From a virus, in IMG/VR virus record IMGVR_UViG_3300022910_000006, positions 1 through 49,777 of that record: DNA of 49,777 bases, one strand, 5' to 3'. The notes under the pieces were generated by a model that was given only the letters and a program-made list of their open reading frames with translations, was not told the origin of the DNA and searched no databases. Position numbers and translations under genes: made by a program. Numbering within the stretch: position 1 is the first letter of the stretch; each line of letters begins with the position of its first letter. Below, one piece after another: positions 7,163-14,658 of this stretch.

Positions 7163-7318
7163 TTAGAGGTCGCCGTGCGGGTAGTCCTCGCCGGGTTCCC
7201 AGACGCCGGCGGCCATCGCGTCCTCCGGGTCGGCGCAGTGCTCGTGCGCCTGGCCGTCTTCGACCGGCACCGGGGTTTCGCCGGAGAGGATCGGGAAGCC
7301 GCAGAACGAGCAGACCAT
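7163..7318 (-). CDS. Small zinc-finger protein
   Basis: 51 aa starting MVCSFCGFPILSGE, with C-x-x-C near the start and H-E-H-C later, so one zinc site is likely. The start at 7318 overlaps the previous stop (TGATG). Its TAA stop lies 3 nt before the P1 operator, so the promoter follows directly. Confidence 0.65.
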   Translation of the reverse strand: MVCSFCGFPILSGETPVPVEDGQAHEHCADPEDAMAAGVWEPGEDYPHGDL

Positions 7319-7554
7319 CAGGCCGCCTCGCGCCGCTCGGGGATCCGCTCGATCGCGTCGCCGGGTACGCACTCCTCGTGCATCCACCGGCCGTCGACGC
7401 GCTGAATGATCTCGTCGACGCGGATTGGCCCCCGGCATCCGGTGGGCGGCATACAACGGCCGCGGTGGCGCGCTGCGGTCAGGTGGGTTTCGATCACAGG
7501 CGGTTGCAGGGGGATCACCTGGTCAGAGGTTCCAGTCCCGGCCGGACGGATCAT
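7318..7554 (-). CDS. Small Cys-containing protein
   Basis: 78 aa, unrecognised. It carries 'RGRCMPPTGC' and 'WMHEEC', a possible three-Cys-one-His zinc site. The ATG at 7554 overlaps the HNH gene stop (ATGA), and its stop overlaps the next start (TGATG). Confidence 0.6.
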   Translation of the reverse strand: MIRPAGTGTSDQVIPLQPPVIETHLTAARHRGRCMPPTGCRGPIRVDEIIQRVDGRWMHEECVPGDAIERIPERREAA

Positions 7555-8093
7555 CGCCAGGTCTCGTCGGGGACGATGAAGCCGGGGAAACGATCGGCCG
7601 CCGTGGTCTCCAGCCCCCGGTCGGCGACGAACTCGACGACGTGTAGTGGAAGGCGAGGGGCGGGGACCGTGATCTTCGGGGCGCCGGGGCTGTCGGCGTG
7701 GGAGTCGAAGCGACGGTGGTGAAGTTCGCAGCCGAGCCCGCCGTTGCGCGGGTCCCACGCTGCCAGACGGATAAGTTCGTCGCGGTGTTCTTTGCGGAGC
7801 GGAATGAATTGGCGGCGCTCGGGAATCAAGATCCTCGCTTCCCGCAGCGCCTCCCACATGGCCGCTTCGACCCGCTGGCGGCCGATGAAGTGGAAGCGCT
7901 CGATCACCTTGCCCGGCTGGCCGCCGCAAGGGACCCGCTTCGGGTCGAACTGGGCGAGCCAGCACCAGGGGTTGGCACCGGCGTAGGAGCGGCCCTTCCT
8001 GCGGAACCGTTCCACGCCGTCGCGGTAGACCATTTCGCGATCGTCAACGCCGTCCTTGAAGGCTTCGCGCAGCCAGGCGGGGGCGTCAGGCAT
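7551..8093 (-). CDS. HNH-type endonuclease
   Basis: 180 aa, ATG at 8093 overlapping the previous gene by 8 nt. The C-terminal half has 'AAWDPRNGGLGCELHHRRFD', matching the 'DPRNG...C..CH...H' beta-beta-alpha metal finger common in phage HNH proteins. It is preceded by 'KVIERFHFIGRQRVE', which would hold the first histidine. The usual CxxC pairs are incomplete: single cysteines at 'PWCWL' and 'VPCGGQP', and one in the HNH core. It may cut phage or host DNA near recombination sites; homing cannot be excluded. Confidence 0.65.
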   Translation of the reverse strand: MPDAPAWLREAFKDGVDDREMVYRDGVERFRRKGRSYAGANPWCWLAQFDPKRVPCGGQPGKVIERFHFIGRQRVEAAMWEALREARILIPERRQFIPLRKEHRDELIRLAAWDPRNGGLGCELHHRRFDSHADSPGAPKITVPAPRLPLHVVEFVADRGLETTAADRFPGFIVPDETWR

Positions 8094-8367
8094 CGCCGGA
8101 ACCGATCTCGCCGTCGGCGGGCGGTCTGGTGCGGACCTCGGTCGCCTCGGCGTCGATGAAGCCGCGGTCTTCGTCGGGCGCCTGCCGCCAAGTCACGATG
8201 ATCTCGCCGTCGGTCTGCCCGACTAGGAAGGCCCACGGCGCGTAGAGGTCGGCGAGCTTCGTGACCCGCATGTGATCGTCGGGCTCGATCCTGGCGATGA
8301 TTCGCCCGGCCATGCCTTCGACGACCAGCTGCCCGTCGCGGAGGCGAAGTCGGCCGACCTCGGCCAT
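8086..8367 (-). CDS. Hypothetical protein
   Basis: 93 aa, unrecognised, beta-rich ('LRLRDGQLVVEGMAGRIIAR', 'DGEIIVTWRQAP'). The start at 8367 shares a base with the previous stop (TAATG). It is coupled to the HNH gene downstream. Confidence 0.6.
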   Translation of the reverse strand: MAEVGRLRLRDGQLVVEGMAGRIIARIEPDDHMRVTKLADLYAPWAFLVGQTDGEIIVTWRQAPDEDRGFIDAEATEVRTRPPADGEIGSGDA

Positions 8368-8882
8368 TACCAGCGCGCCGCGATCTCGCGGGCCTTCGCC
8401 CGGGTCGCATCGTCGAAGATGCTCATCTGCTTCGGCTCGGCCTCGGGACCGAGATCGCCGCGCAGCGCCTTCCTGACCTGGCCCCAGGTGAGCCCGACCC
8501 AGCGGCCCTTGCCGAGCGAGCAGGGGTGCGGCGGGTACTCGGAGTCAGGTCCCTTGTCGGCGCCGATCAGGGCGCCGGCGGGGTAGCCGTGCAGGCGGCA
8601 GTAGGTGTGCCAGCGCATGTGCGACTCGAGCTCGCGATCGGTGGGGAAGTAGATCGCCACCAGCTGCCGGTCGTGCTCGGTCTCCATCGCGGACCCCAGG
8701 TCGCCGTAGGTGCCGCCGCCGGGGCCGATCGGGCTCGGGACCTTGCCGTCGGCGATGAAGTCGGCGATTCCCTGCTCGCCGGCGCCCCCCCAGCGGAGCA
8801 GCTTGCGCGCCTCCTCGAGCACGGCGCTCCACTCGGCTGGCGAGTTCGGCAGGACCAACTGATCGCGGCTAACCCGGCCCAC
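8367..8882 (-). CDS. Hypothetical protein
   Basis: 171 aa, unrecognised. The GTG at 8882 has AAGGA 8 nt upstream and overlaps the previous gene by 14 nt. It includes 'AEWSAVLEEARKLLRWGG', 'DRQLVAIYFPTDRELESHMRWH' and a helical end 'ATRAKAREIAARW'. The conserved look of W, C and H residues suggests a folded enzyme-like domain, but no family was recognised. Confidence 0.6.
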   Translation of the reverse strand: MGRVSRDQLVLPNSPAEWSAVLEEARKLLRWGGAGEQGIADFIADGKVPSPIGPGGGTYGDLGSAMETEHDRQLVAIYFPTDRELESHMRWHTYCRLHGYPAGALIGADKGPDSEYPPHPCSLGKGRWVGLTWGQVRKALRGDLGPEAEPKQMSIFDDATRAKAREIAARW

Positions 8883-9081
8883 GGCCGCCGTCCTTGATGT
8901 TGACCATCGGGGGCAGCCGCACCGGGCGCCGGCGAATGTTCATCGGCTCGCCTTTGCCCTCGCGCTTGCGGGATTCCTCGGCCTCGCGCAGGGCGCGATC
9001 GAACTCCGCGGTCTCGACCGGGTGACGGTAGCTGGACCGGCTGCCACCGAGCCCCGTCTTGTCGCCGTAGTTGCCTCCCAT
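8869..9081 (-). CDS. Small charged protein
   Basis: 70 aa starting MGGNYGDKTGLGGSR. The ATG at 9081 has a strong SD (AAGGAGG, 6 nt) and is chosen over the upstream start at 9108. It is very charged ('DRALREAEESRKREGKGE') with a basic end. Function unknown. Confidence 0.6.
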   Translation of the reverse strand: MGGNYGDKTGLGGSRSSYRHPVETAEFDRALREAEESRKREGKGEPMNIRRRPVRLPPMVNIKDGGRGPG

Positions 9082-9092
9082 CCCAATCCTCC

Positions 9093-9317
9093 TTAGTCGA
9101 CGTGGCACGCCCCCGCCGCTCCAGGCGATCGCCTCTCGTAGCGACCGTTGCCTGGGCGGCGTATGGGGGCGTGGTGATCCTGTCCTGCATACCGCCGGCG
9201 AGCGTCGACCATACGGCGTCGATCGGTGGACCGGCGGTCCCTAGGGAGTTGGCGGCGGCGGCGCTCAGACGCGGCCGACCGCGGTCCTCCCCGGAGCTTT
9301 GGAGCCGTCAGCGCCAC
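9093..9317 (-). CDS. Possible small basic protein
   Basis: 74 aa, very arginine-rich. The GTG at 9317 overlaps the preceding small gene by 10 nt and has only a weak SD (GACGGG). Its TAA falls inside the SD of the next gene. Arg-rich composition in GC-rich DNA can arise by chance, so this is a low-confidence gene. Confidence 0.3.
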   Translation of the reverse strand: MALTAPKLRGGPRSAASERRRRQLPRDRRSTDRRRMVDARRRYAGQDHHAPIRRPGNGRYERRSPGAAGACHVD

Positions 9318-9448
9318 GGTTCCCGTCGGCGCTGGTCCGCGGCCGCGCGGCGGCTCGCAAGTATGGTCTCGTGGGAACCGCGGCGGCGGGGCTCGGGGGC
9401 CGCGAGAGCGGCGCGGAGAGCCCGCAAGGGGTGAAATCGAGAGAGCAT
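9308..9448 (-). CDS. Small Arg-rich protein
   Basis: 46 aa starting MLSRFHPLRALRAALAAPEP. The ATG at 9448 is 6-7 nt after GGAAGGA, a strong SD placed 20 nt beyond the previous stop, which argues for a real gene. The first codons are written in the CTCTCTCGAT motif that also appears in the leaders at 12379 and 35397 and near 817, so the coding start overlaps a recurrent sequence. Confidence 0.5.
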   Translation of the reverse strand: MLSRFHPLRALRAALAAPEPRRRGSHETILASRRAAADQRRREPWR

Positions 9449-9468
9449 GTGGATTCCTTCCTGGTCGG

Positions 9469-9630
9469 TTAGGGCTTGTCCAAGACGCGGTTGATCTCGT
9501 AGCGGGCGAGCGTCAGGGCTTCCTCGAGTTCCTTGATCCGTTCGCGGTCGCTCTGTCGGGGGCAGCCGTTCCGGTGGCGCAGATCGGCGAAGGTCTCGGC
9601 CTCGGCCTCGCAGTGCGGGCAGGTCGCCAT
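9469..9630 (-). CDS. Small zinc finger with coiled coil
   Basis: 53 aa. 'MATCPHCEAE' and 'HRNGCP' supply C-x-x-C plus H/C ligands. Residues 27-50 form a charged helix likely to pair as a coiled coil. The start at 9630 overlaps the previous stop (TGATG). Confidence 0.65.
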   Translation of the reverse strand: MATCPHCEAEAETFADLRHRNGCPRQSDRERIKELEEALTLARYEINRVLDKP

Positions 9631-9923
9631 CAGCAGGCCCGCACGAGTTTGTCGTCTTCGTAGAGCCCGTCCTCGCGGCGCTCCATCTTGCCGTCGAGGG
9701 ACTTCTCGCCGACCAGGAGACCGGCGGGGGCGTCGTAGCGCTCCCTGTACTCGGTGCAGATCTCCGGCCATGCTTCCTCGAGCTTGATCTTGTTCATCGT
9801 GTCGGCGTGCCGGTAGAGCAACATCACGAGGGCGTAGAAGTCTTCGCCCCAGTCGATCTCGGAACCGAGCGCATCCGATCGAGCGTCGAGATCGCGGCTG
9901 ATCATGTAGTCGCGGAGGCTCAT
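9630..9923 (-). CDS. Hypothetical protein
   Basis: 97 aa, unrecognised, mostly helical and acidic ('EIDWGEDFYALVMLLYRHAD'). The ATG at 9923 is coupled by TGATG to the upstream gene, and its stop by TGATG to the zinc-finger gene. Confidence 0.6.
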   Translation of the reverse strand: MSLRDYMISRDLDARSDALGSEIDWGEDFYALVMLLYRHADTMNKIKLEEAWPEICTEYRERYDAPAGLLVGEKSLDGKMERREDGLYEDDKLVRAC

Positions 9924-10204
9924 CAGGTTCCTAGCCCTACGCCGATTTCCGAGCGGATCGCGTCGAGCCCGGTGTGCAGGGTCTCGGTCTGCTCGGCGAT
10001 CCGGTGCGACTGCGCCAGGGTCGCGTACGCCTGCGCCTCGGCCAGGGCGGTGTCGCTCGGCGCCAGAGACCCGTCGGTCGCCTCGTCGCGGTAGCCCTGA
10101 ACTTTGCGTAGCAACTCGAAGGCGCGGTCCTCGTAGACGTTCGCGCAGGCAGAGTGGTTGACGCTGCTGACGTGGCGGTCGGGCTTGCCTTCGCCGACGC
10201 TCAT
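9923..10204 (-). CDS. Hypothetical protein
   Basis: 93 aa, unrecognised, helical ('YEDRAFELLRKVQGYRDEA', 'AEAQAYATLAQSHRIAEQ'). It resembles the alpha-helical 'gp-like' small proteins common in actinobacteriophages but has no defining motif. The start at 10204 overlaps the previous stop as ATGA. Confidence 0.6.
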   Translation of the reverse strand: MSVGEGKPDRHVSSVNHSACANVYEDRAFELLRKVQGYRDEATDGSLAPSDTALAEAQAYATLAQSHRIAEQTETLHTGLDAIRSEIGVGLGT

Positions 10205-10773
10205 AGGGTCCGCCCCCTCCCGTCGACGCGACCGTGGTCCTCGCGCCGCACGGCCTCGCGGAGGCAGCGGTCGAAGGCGATGCGGATCCCGGCCCGCCGG
10301 TCGAACTGGTCGAGGGAGCTGCAGGTGGCCTCCCGGGTTACGTGGCCGTCGGTCTTCGCGGCCTCGGCGTCCCGCTTGATGCTGACCACGGTGAAGCGCG
10401 GCTCCATCGTCGCCGGCGAGTGCGTGACTTCCACGATCGCCTCCGGCCATACCGCGAAGAGGCGGTCGACGGCGGCCGGGTGGACCGCCTTGCCGAGCAC
10501 GCGATCGGCGAGCTCGCGCGCTGACGGCTGCACCTTGTCGGCCAGCCCCTCGGGGATCGGGGCGTTGTCGGCCGTCAGGAACTCGCCGGTCGCCAGGTCG
10601 CACCCGTAGAAGCCGGGGATCTCCGGCAACCCGTGTTCGAGGGCGATCTCATGGGCGAGCTTCGCCGGGTCCTGGGGCATCCCCATCCCCGGCCCCCCGA
10701 TCACGGGGGCCGACGCTGCTGCTTTCAGGCGCTCGAGCTCGGCCTCGGTGGCCTTGATTCCAGTGCGCTTCAT
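10201..10773 (-). CDS. Hypothetical protein
   Basis: 190 aa starting MKRTGIKATEAELERLKAAA. The ATG at 10773 (GGAG 5 nt upstream) is preferred to the GTG at 10779, which lies too close to the SD. The middle has 'EHGLPEIPGFYGCDLATGEFLTAD' and the end is basic. No family recognised. It lies 2 nt after the Topo VI-A-like gene. Confidence 0.6.
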   Translation of the reverse strand: MKRTGIKATEAELERLKAAASAPVIGGPGMGMPQDPAKLAHEIALEHGLPEIPGFYGCDLATGEFLTADNAPIPEGLADKVQPSARELADRVLGKAVHPAAVDRLFAVWPEAIVEVTHSPATMEPRFTVVSIKRDAEAAKTDGHVTREATCSSLDQFDRRAGIRIAFDRCLREAVRREDHGRVDGRGRTL

Positions 10774-10775
10774 CG

Positions 10776-11729
10776 TCACTCCTCCTCGTCTTGGTCGAAC
10801 TCGGCAAACAGCTTCTCCAGCCGGTCGCTGATCTCTTGGCGGTGCTCTTTCGAGCGGTCGCGGCTGGCCTCGAGCAGGTCGAGGTCGGTGTGATCCTCGA
10901 TCGCGTCGCGCGCCCAGGACCGGAGCAGGTCGGTATCGACCGCCTCCAGCTGCGCCGACTCGGTGTTGCCGCGCGCTTCCCAGTTCGCGGAGCGGCCGTC
11001 GGACTTCTTCGGCGGCGCGGTCTCGATCCCGCGGTCCTCTACCTGCTCCCAGGTGAGCCCGATCCTGACCGGGACGAAGGTCTCGTCAGCGTCTTCGAGC
11101 GAGCCGCCCAGGTGGCCGGCGACGAAGGCCCGCACGTCGTCGCGCATCGCTTCGTAGATCGCCTCCCCGCTCGGGTCGTAATCGCCCAGGTGGAGGAAGA
11201 TCGTCCGCTGGCCGTACTCGCGGTTGTGGAGGACCCGCTGCGCCATCGCGTGGGTGACAGTGACGCCGGGGAAGCCGCCGGTCGCGTAGACCGGGACCCC
11301 GTACGGGCTGGCGGCGCGGTTGAGGCTCGGCCCCATGCCGCGGGCCTCGCACCAAAGCTCGATCTCGTCGGGCTGCTCTTCGCGGAGCGGGTAGCGGAAC
11401 CGCCGGCTCGACTCCCGCAGGGTGTCCCAGAATTGGCCGGTGCTCGAGTAGCCCCAGTCGCCGCCGAGTTCGTCCGTCTTCTCGTCGCGGATCGAGTGGA
11501 AGTCGAGGATCTGCGCGCGCCGGGCCTTGACCAGGTTCTCGCAGAGCCGGCCGTACGCCTGCTCGGTCTTGTCGTAGGCGAAGTTGGCGACCAGCCGGTA
11601 GAAAATCTGCCGGGCGGTGAGCGCTTCATCCTCGGCGTCGAGCACCTGCTGCACCTGGGCCAGGACCAGCGCCGCGTCCGGCCGGGGCTCCCACTCGAAG
11701 TAGCCGCGGGGGCGTGACTTGCCGGCCAT
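10776..11729 (-). CDS. Stand-alone Topo VI subunit A/Spo11-like protein ('Mini-A' type)
   Basis: 317 aa. The N-terminal winged helix has 'LTARQIFYRLVANFAY', where Tyr44 aligns with the nucleophilic tyrosine of Topo VI-A/Spo11 ('..RdvyY'). The TOPRIM core has the catalytic Glu128 in 'IELWCEARGM' and D183-x-D185 in 'HLGDYDPSGEAIYEAM', with strands and Gly turns between them ('GVPVYATGGFPGVTVTHAMA'). Type IIB topoisomerases cut both DNA strands through this subunit. Here there is no B (GHKL ATPase) gene nearby, as in the stand-alone Mini-A group described from mobile elements. The tail is charged and helical. It is the second gene after promoter P2, with TGATG overlap. It could cut DNA for recombination or packaging, or act as an RNA/DNA TOPRIM nuclease (OLD-like). 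Confidence 0.7.
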   Translation of the reverse strand: MAGKSRPRGYFEWEPRPDAALVLAQVQQVLDAEDEALTARQIFYRLVANFAYDKTEQAYGRLCENLVKARRAQILDFHSIRDEKTDELGGDWGYSSTGQFWDTLRESSRRFRYPLREEQPDEIELWCEARGMGPSLNRAASPYGVPVYATGGFPGVTVTHAMAQRVLHNREYGQRTIFLHLGDYDPSGEAIYEAMRDDVRAFVAGHLGGSLEDADETFVPVRIGLTWEQVEDRGIETAPPKKSDGRSANWEARGNTESAQLEAVDTDLLRSWARDAIEDHTDLDLLEASRDRSKEHRQEISDRLEKLFAEFDQDEEE

Positions 11730-12367
11730 CAGGACGCCGCCGCAATGTCGGAGGTGAACAGCGGTTCGTCGTGGCCGCCCGGCGGGGGGGTCGCGTCGAA
11801 GGTCTCGGGCTCATCGAATTCGGGCCACTGGACCCGGACCCGCCAGTGCGATTCGTCGGGCTCCACGATCTCGACCACTTCGCCGTCGGGGTCGTCGCCC
11901 CCGGAGATCAGGGAGCCGAGCCCGTACTCGGTCCCGGTCGAATCGAGGATCTGGGGATGCAGGACCGGGGCGTCGACCTTCACGATCTCGTCGCGCTCGT
12001 AGGCGATGTAGCCCCAGTCGACGTAGGCGACGATCTGGCCGGGGAAGTCCGGGTGATCGCGCCTGATGTTGTGGATGCGCGACGGCGCCGATGCGCCCTC
12101 GGCCCAGACGCCGTAGCCGACGCGGAGCCGGGAGCCCTTGGCCTCCTTGGGGGGATTCTCGGGCTCGACCTTGCTCAACCCCCGGTCGTAGTCGGCCTGG
12201 CTGATTGGCTCGATCCGCACGTTCCAGGTGTGGGTGTGCTGGGCGACCAGCGTGGCGACGGTCTCGCCGAGCTCAGACTCCAGGCAGACTGCCGAGTGCT
12301 TGAGCAGCCGCCCCGACCGCGGGCGGTTCGCCGGTCGGTAGCTGAGGACGATCAGGAAGTGGCGCAT
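11729..12367 (-). CDS. Hypothetical protein, first gene of the P2 operon
   Basis: 212 aa. The ATG at 12367 follows TTGGAG by 5 nt. The N-terminus (MRHFLIVLSYRPANRPRSG) and 'SAVCLESELGETVATLVAQ' look folded; later segments are beta-rich with many Asp, Glu and Trp ('HWRVRVQWPEFDEPETFDA'). No family recognised. It stands between the operator promoter and the Topo VI-A-like gene, so the two may be functionally linked. Confidence 0.6.
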   Translation of the reverse strand: MRHFLIVLSYRPANRPRSGRLLKHSAVCLESELGETVATLVAQHTHTWNVRIEPISQADYDRGLSKVEPENPPKEAKGSRLRVGYGVWAEGASAPSRIHNIRRDHPDFPGQIVAYVDWGYIAYERDEIVKVDAPVLHPQILDSTGTEYGLGSLISGGDDPDGEVVEIVEPDESHWRVRVQWPEFDEPETFDATPPPGGHDEPLFTSDIAAAS

Positions 12368-12378
12368 CAGAACTCCAA

Positions 12379-12402
12379 TCGAGAGAGGAACAGGATCACG
12401 CC
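12379..12402 (-). promoter_or_regulatory. Conserved 5' leader, copy 1
   Basis: These 24 nt are identical to 35397-35420 and lie at the same place, just after the -10 of an operator-type promoter. On the RNA strand it contains GTGATCCTGTTCC and CTCTCTCGA. A shorter match (GATCCTGTTC) lies at 7114-7123. It may be an RNA-level control element or bind a regulator. Confidence 0.6.
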
Positions 12403-12406
12403 GGGG

Positions 12407-12436
12407 ACGATAACAGAAGGGTTGCCGCGCGTCAAC
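12407..12436 (-). promoter_or_regulatory. Operator-type promoter P2
   Basis: -35 TTGACG (12430-12435), 17-nt spacer, -10 TATCGT (12407-12412), within the near-palindrome GTTGACGCGCGGCAAC (12421-12436). It drives the leftward operon starting at 12367 that contains the Topo VI-A-like gene. Confidence 0.8.
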
Positions 12437-12449
12437 CATTAACGACGAA

Positions 12450-12467
12450 GCGCCCCCGGAGGGGCGC
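12450..12467 (-). terminator. Hairpin after the lysis cassette
   Basis: GCGCCCC-CGGA-GGGGCGC is a perfect 7-bp GC stem, 32 nt beyond the holin-like gene stop and just upstream of P2. No U-tract follows. Confidence 0.5.
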
Positions 12468-12498
12468 CGCGTCGAGGGAGAGGGGGAGAGGCCCGGCG

Positions 12499-12885
12499 CT
12501 ACTGGCCGGGGCTCGTGCCGCCGGGCTGGCCGGCGGTGATCTGGGCGCCGCCCGGGTGCGGCTGATCGCCGACGGGGGCTTTGGTCAGAGGCGTGGGCGC
12601 TTGGGGAAGACGATCGGCGACGGCGGAAGCGATCAGGTCCACCGTGTCGGGGCTGACGCCGGCCGCCTTCGCGATCTCGTATTTCCCGCGGTTGCGTAGC
12701 CAGGTGACGACGATCCCCGCGAGCCCGCCGACGATGCCGACGAAGTAGGCGGTCGCGGCGGCCGGGTCGAGGTCGTAGTTGAACCACTGCTTCGACTTGG
12801 CGGCGACGAAGGCGCCGGCGAGCAGAAGCAGGGGGCCGAAGAGGAACGTCACCCATCGGCTGATGTTGGAACTGGGATCGAACAC
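12499..12885 (-). CDS. Holin-like membrane protein
   Basis: 128 aa from a GTG at 12885 with a strong SD (AAGGAGGAGG). Two hydrophobic helices, about residues 12-30 (FLFGPLLLLAGAFVAA) and 44-63 (AAATAYFVGIVGGLAGIVV), are followed by a polar tail rich in Pro and Gly. This two-helix form with a soluble C-terminus matches many actinophage holins. It lies directly downstream of the endolysin gene. It would permeabilise the membrane to release or activate the endolysin. Confidence 0.65.
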   Translation of the reverse strand: MFDPSSNISRWVTFLFGPLLLLAGAFVAAKSKQWFNYDLDPAAATAYFVGIVGGLAGIVVTWLRNRGKYEIAKAAGVSPDTVDLIASAVADRLPQAPTPLTKAPVGDQPHPGGAQITAGQPGGTSPGQ

Positions 12886-12921
12886 GGAATCCTCCTCCTT
12901 AGATTGGTTGCGGCGCGGACC

Positions 12922-13851
12922 CTACTCGGCGGCCAGGATGAAGTAGCGCTCGACTTCGCCGCCGCCGAACAGGTGGACCGTGCCGGGGTCGACGGGCGGG
13001 GAGCCGTGGCCGACCGTCCGCATCGCGTCGATGAAGTCGCCGTCGTCGTCGATCGACGGGCACCAGCCCTCGGTGTGGTGGCCGTTGCCGGAGCCGTAGA
13101 CGATCACGGCGGGGCGGCGCGCCTTGAGCATGTGCTCGAGCGAGACCTCGCGCCAGCGGCCGGCGGCGCGCAGCATGGTCCCGGTGAAGCCGCCGCGGAA
13201 GTCTTCGCCGTTGATATCGGGGAACCCGCACGCCTTGATCGCCGCGGTCATGGTCTGCGAGCAATCCGACCGCTCGCCGATCGCCTCGCCCGGGTGGATC
13301 GGGTGGTCGACGTTCCAGCTGCCGGGCATGGAGTAGAAGTTGCGGCGGCCCTCTGGCAGACCCTTCGCGCAGTTGAGGGCCATCGTGTTCAGGCACTTCA
13401 ACCAGCGGTCGAACTCGTCGCCGCCGACGACGCGGTTGCCTTCGACGCGGGGGGCGAGCTTGTCGATCTGGGCCTGAATGTCGTCGATCTTGTCTTCGAC
13501 GCCGTTGATCCGCTTGGCGATGGTGCGAGCTCGCCCGCGCCAGAAGATCGCGCGGGTCTTTTCGCGCTCGGCCTTCGCGTCGAGCTTGAGGGCTTTGCGC
13601 CCCTTCCGTTCGGCGCGGCGTAGCTTCCGTTCGCCCTTGGCCTGGTCCTCTTCGGGGCCGAAGGTGAGCAGGCGGTGTGCTTCCTGGCGCAGACGATCGC
13701 CGGCCTCGCGGGCGGCCTTGGCCTGCCCTTCGGCTTTCTTCTGCCCGACGTGTCGGGCTTTCATCCGGGCGACGGCGCGGTCGTGGAGGGGCTGTTGCAC
13801 CCTCAGTGAGTGGACGGCGGCGGTGAGCAAGGCGCGAAGTTTCTTAAGCAT
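12922..13851 (-). CDS. Endolysin: NlpC/P60-like cysteine peptidase with N-terminal coiled coil
   Basis: 309 aa. Residues 1-135 are very basic and helical, a likely coiled-coil wall-targeting or oligomerisation region. The C-terminal domain has Cys197 in 'GERSDCSQTMTAAIKACG' and His258/259 in 'YGSGNGHHTEGWCP', the Cys-His arrangement of NlpC/P60 or CHAP peptidases, which cut peptide bonds in peptidoglycan. The position between two membrane-protein genes and the holin-like gene supports a lysis role. There is no SD; a TAGGCT box lies 7 nt ahead of the ATG, suggesting a leaderless mRNA. A role as virion lysin is less likely. Confidence 0.7.
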   Translation of the reverse strand: MLKKLRALLTAAVHSLRVQQPLHDRAVARMKARHVGQKKAEGQAKAAREAGDRLRQEAHRLLTFGPEEDQAKGERKLRRAERKGRKALKLDAKAEREKTRAIFWRGRARTIAKRINGVEDKIDDIQAQIDKLAPRVEGNRVVGGDEFDRWLKCLNTMALNCAKGLPEGRRNFYSMPGSWNVDHPIHPGEAIGERSDCSQTMTAAIKACGFPDINGEDFRGGFTGTMLRAAGRWREVSLEHMLKARRPAVIVYGSGNGHHTEGWCPSIDDDGDFIDAMRTVGHGSPPVDPGTVHLFGGGEVERYFILAAE

Positions 13852-13858
13852 GAGGCCA

Positions 13859-13892
13859 AGCCTAGCGCCGCCGGCGTCCCCCTGCTAGGGGG
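13859..13892 (-). promoter_or_regulatory. Hairpin plus leaderless-type -10 before the endolysin gene
   Basis: CCCCC-TAGCA-GGGGG (13878-13892) overlaps the stop of the previous gene. TAGGCT (13859-13864) follows, 7 nt before the endolysin ATG. No convincing -35 is visible. Confidence 0.45.
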
Positions 13893-14214
13893 TCGGCGTC
13901 GAAGTTCCGCGTAGTGCGTGGAGCTCTTTCTCGAGGGCGTCGAAGTCGAGCCGCAGGGTGGCGAAGCGGCGCTGGAGGCTTTCGAGTTCTTCATCGCGGG
14001 TGCGCAGCGCCGACCGCAGATGTTCCCCTTCGCCGCGGGCTTCCTTCAACTGCTCGCGCAGCGACTCGATCACTTCGAGGGTGGTCCGGGTGGCGATGCT
14101 TTCGGCCTCGGGCTTGACCTTGAACCAGGCGACCACGGCGCCGACGATCGCCGTGACCAGCGTCACGAGCGCGACGATCGAGCCGCCGTCGAAGCTGACC
14201 ACCGCGTCGATCAC
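13885..14214 (-). CDS. Membrane-anchored coiled-coil protein of the lysis cassette
   Basis: 109 aa from a GTG at 14214 (GTGA overlap). One transmembrane helix (about 12-35, 'SIVALVTLVTAIVGAVVAWF') is followed by a long heptad-bearing helix (about 45-100, many Glu/Arg/Leu). This is the form of inner-membrane spanins or of holin-associated proteins; in Gram-positive hosts without an outer membrane the exact role is unclear. Confidence 0.6.
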   Translation of the reverse strand: MIDAVVSFDGGSIVALVTLVTAIVGAVVAWFKVKPEAESIATRTTLEVIESLREQLKEARGEGEHLRSALRTRDEELESLQRRFATLRLDFDALEKELHALRGTSTPTP

Positions 14215-14621
14215 CGCCGGACCTCGCCGTCGTATCCGTTGAGGTAGAGGTTGATCGCGTGACCCGCGAAGCCGACCGCCAGCAGGGCGATGAAGATGGC
14301 GGTGAGCGCCGTCGTCGACCGCACGGTGATCGCGGTGACGTAGTAGGCGAGCAGCCCGCCGGCGACCAGCGAGAGGCCGGGGATCTCGATGTGCCGAGCG
14401 CCCCGCAGCGCGCCGATCGCGGAGAGCGCCCCGCCTACGACCCAGGTCAGGTTGAAGATCAGCAGCACGATCCGCGGCAGCACCAGCACCGGCGCCGATT
14501 CTTCGACGAGCTCGGGGGTCAGGAGGTTGATTAGGCCGCCGACGAGGATCCCCAGCGACACACAGATTCCGAGTCGGTGGGAACGAACGTAGGCGCGGTG
14601 CCAGGTCGGGATGATCTCCAC
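14211..14621 (-). CDS. Four-helix membrane protein, first gene of the lysis cassette
   Basis: 136 aa from a GTG at 14621. Four hydrophobic segments (about 17-34, 46-66, 82-100, 104-124) are separated by short loops; the protein begins MEIIPTWHRAYVRSH. It may be a second holin or an antiholin for the cassette. It is divergently oriented to the plus-strand gene at 14673. Confidence 0.55.
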   Translation of the reverse strand: MEIIPTWHRAYVRSHRLGICVSLGILVGGLINLLTPELVEESAPVLVLPRIVLLIFNLTWVVGGALSAIGALRGARHIEIPGLSLVAGGLLAYYVTAITVRSTTALTAIFIALLAVGFAGHAINLYLNGYDGEVRR

Positions 14622-14658
14622 GCAATAAGTATCCCTGCAATTCCGCCCCCGGCTCGCC

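Noticed and set aside
10156-10166. GTTGACGC-like sequence on the plus strand
   Set aside because: It lies inside coding sequence, has one arm only and no suitable -10.
13803-14640. Alternative frames across the lysis cassette
   Set aside because: They lack hydrophobic segments and starts; the chosen frames have transmembrane helices and stop/start overlaps.
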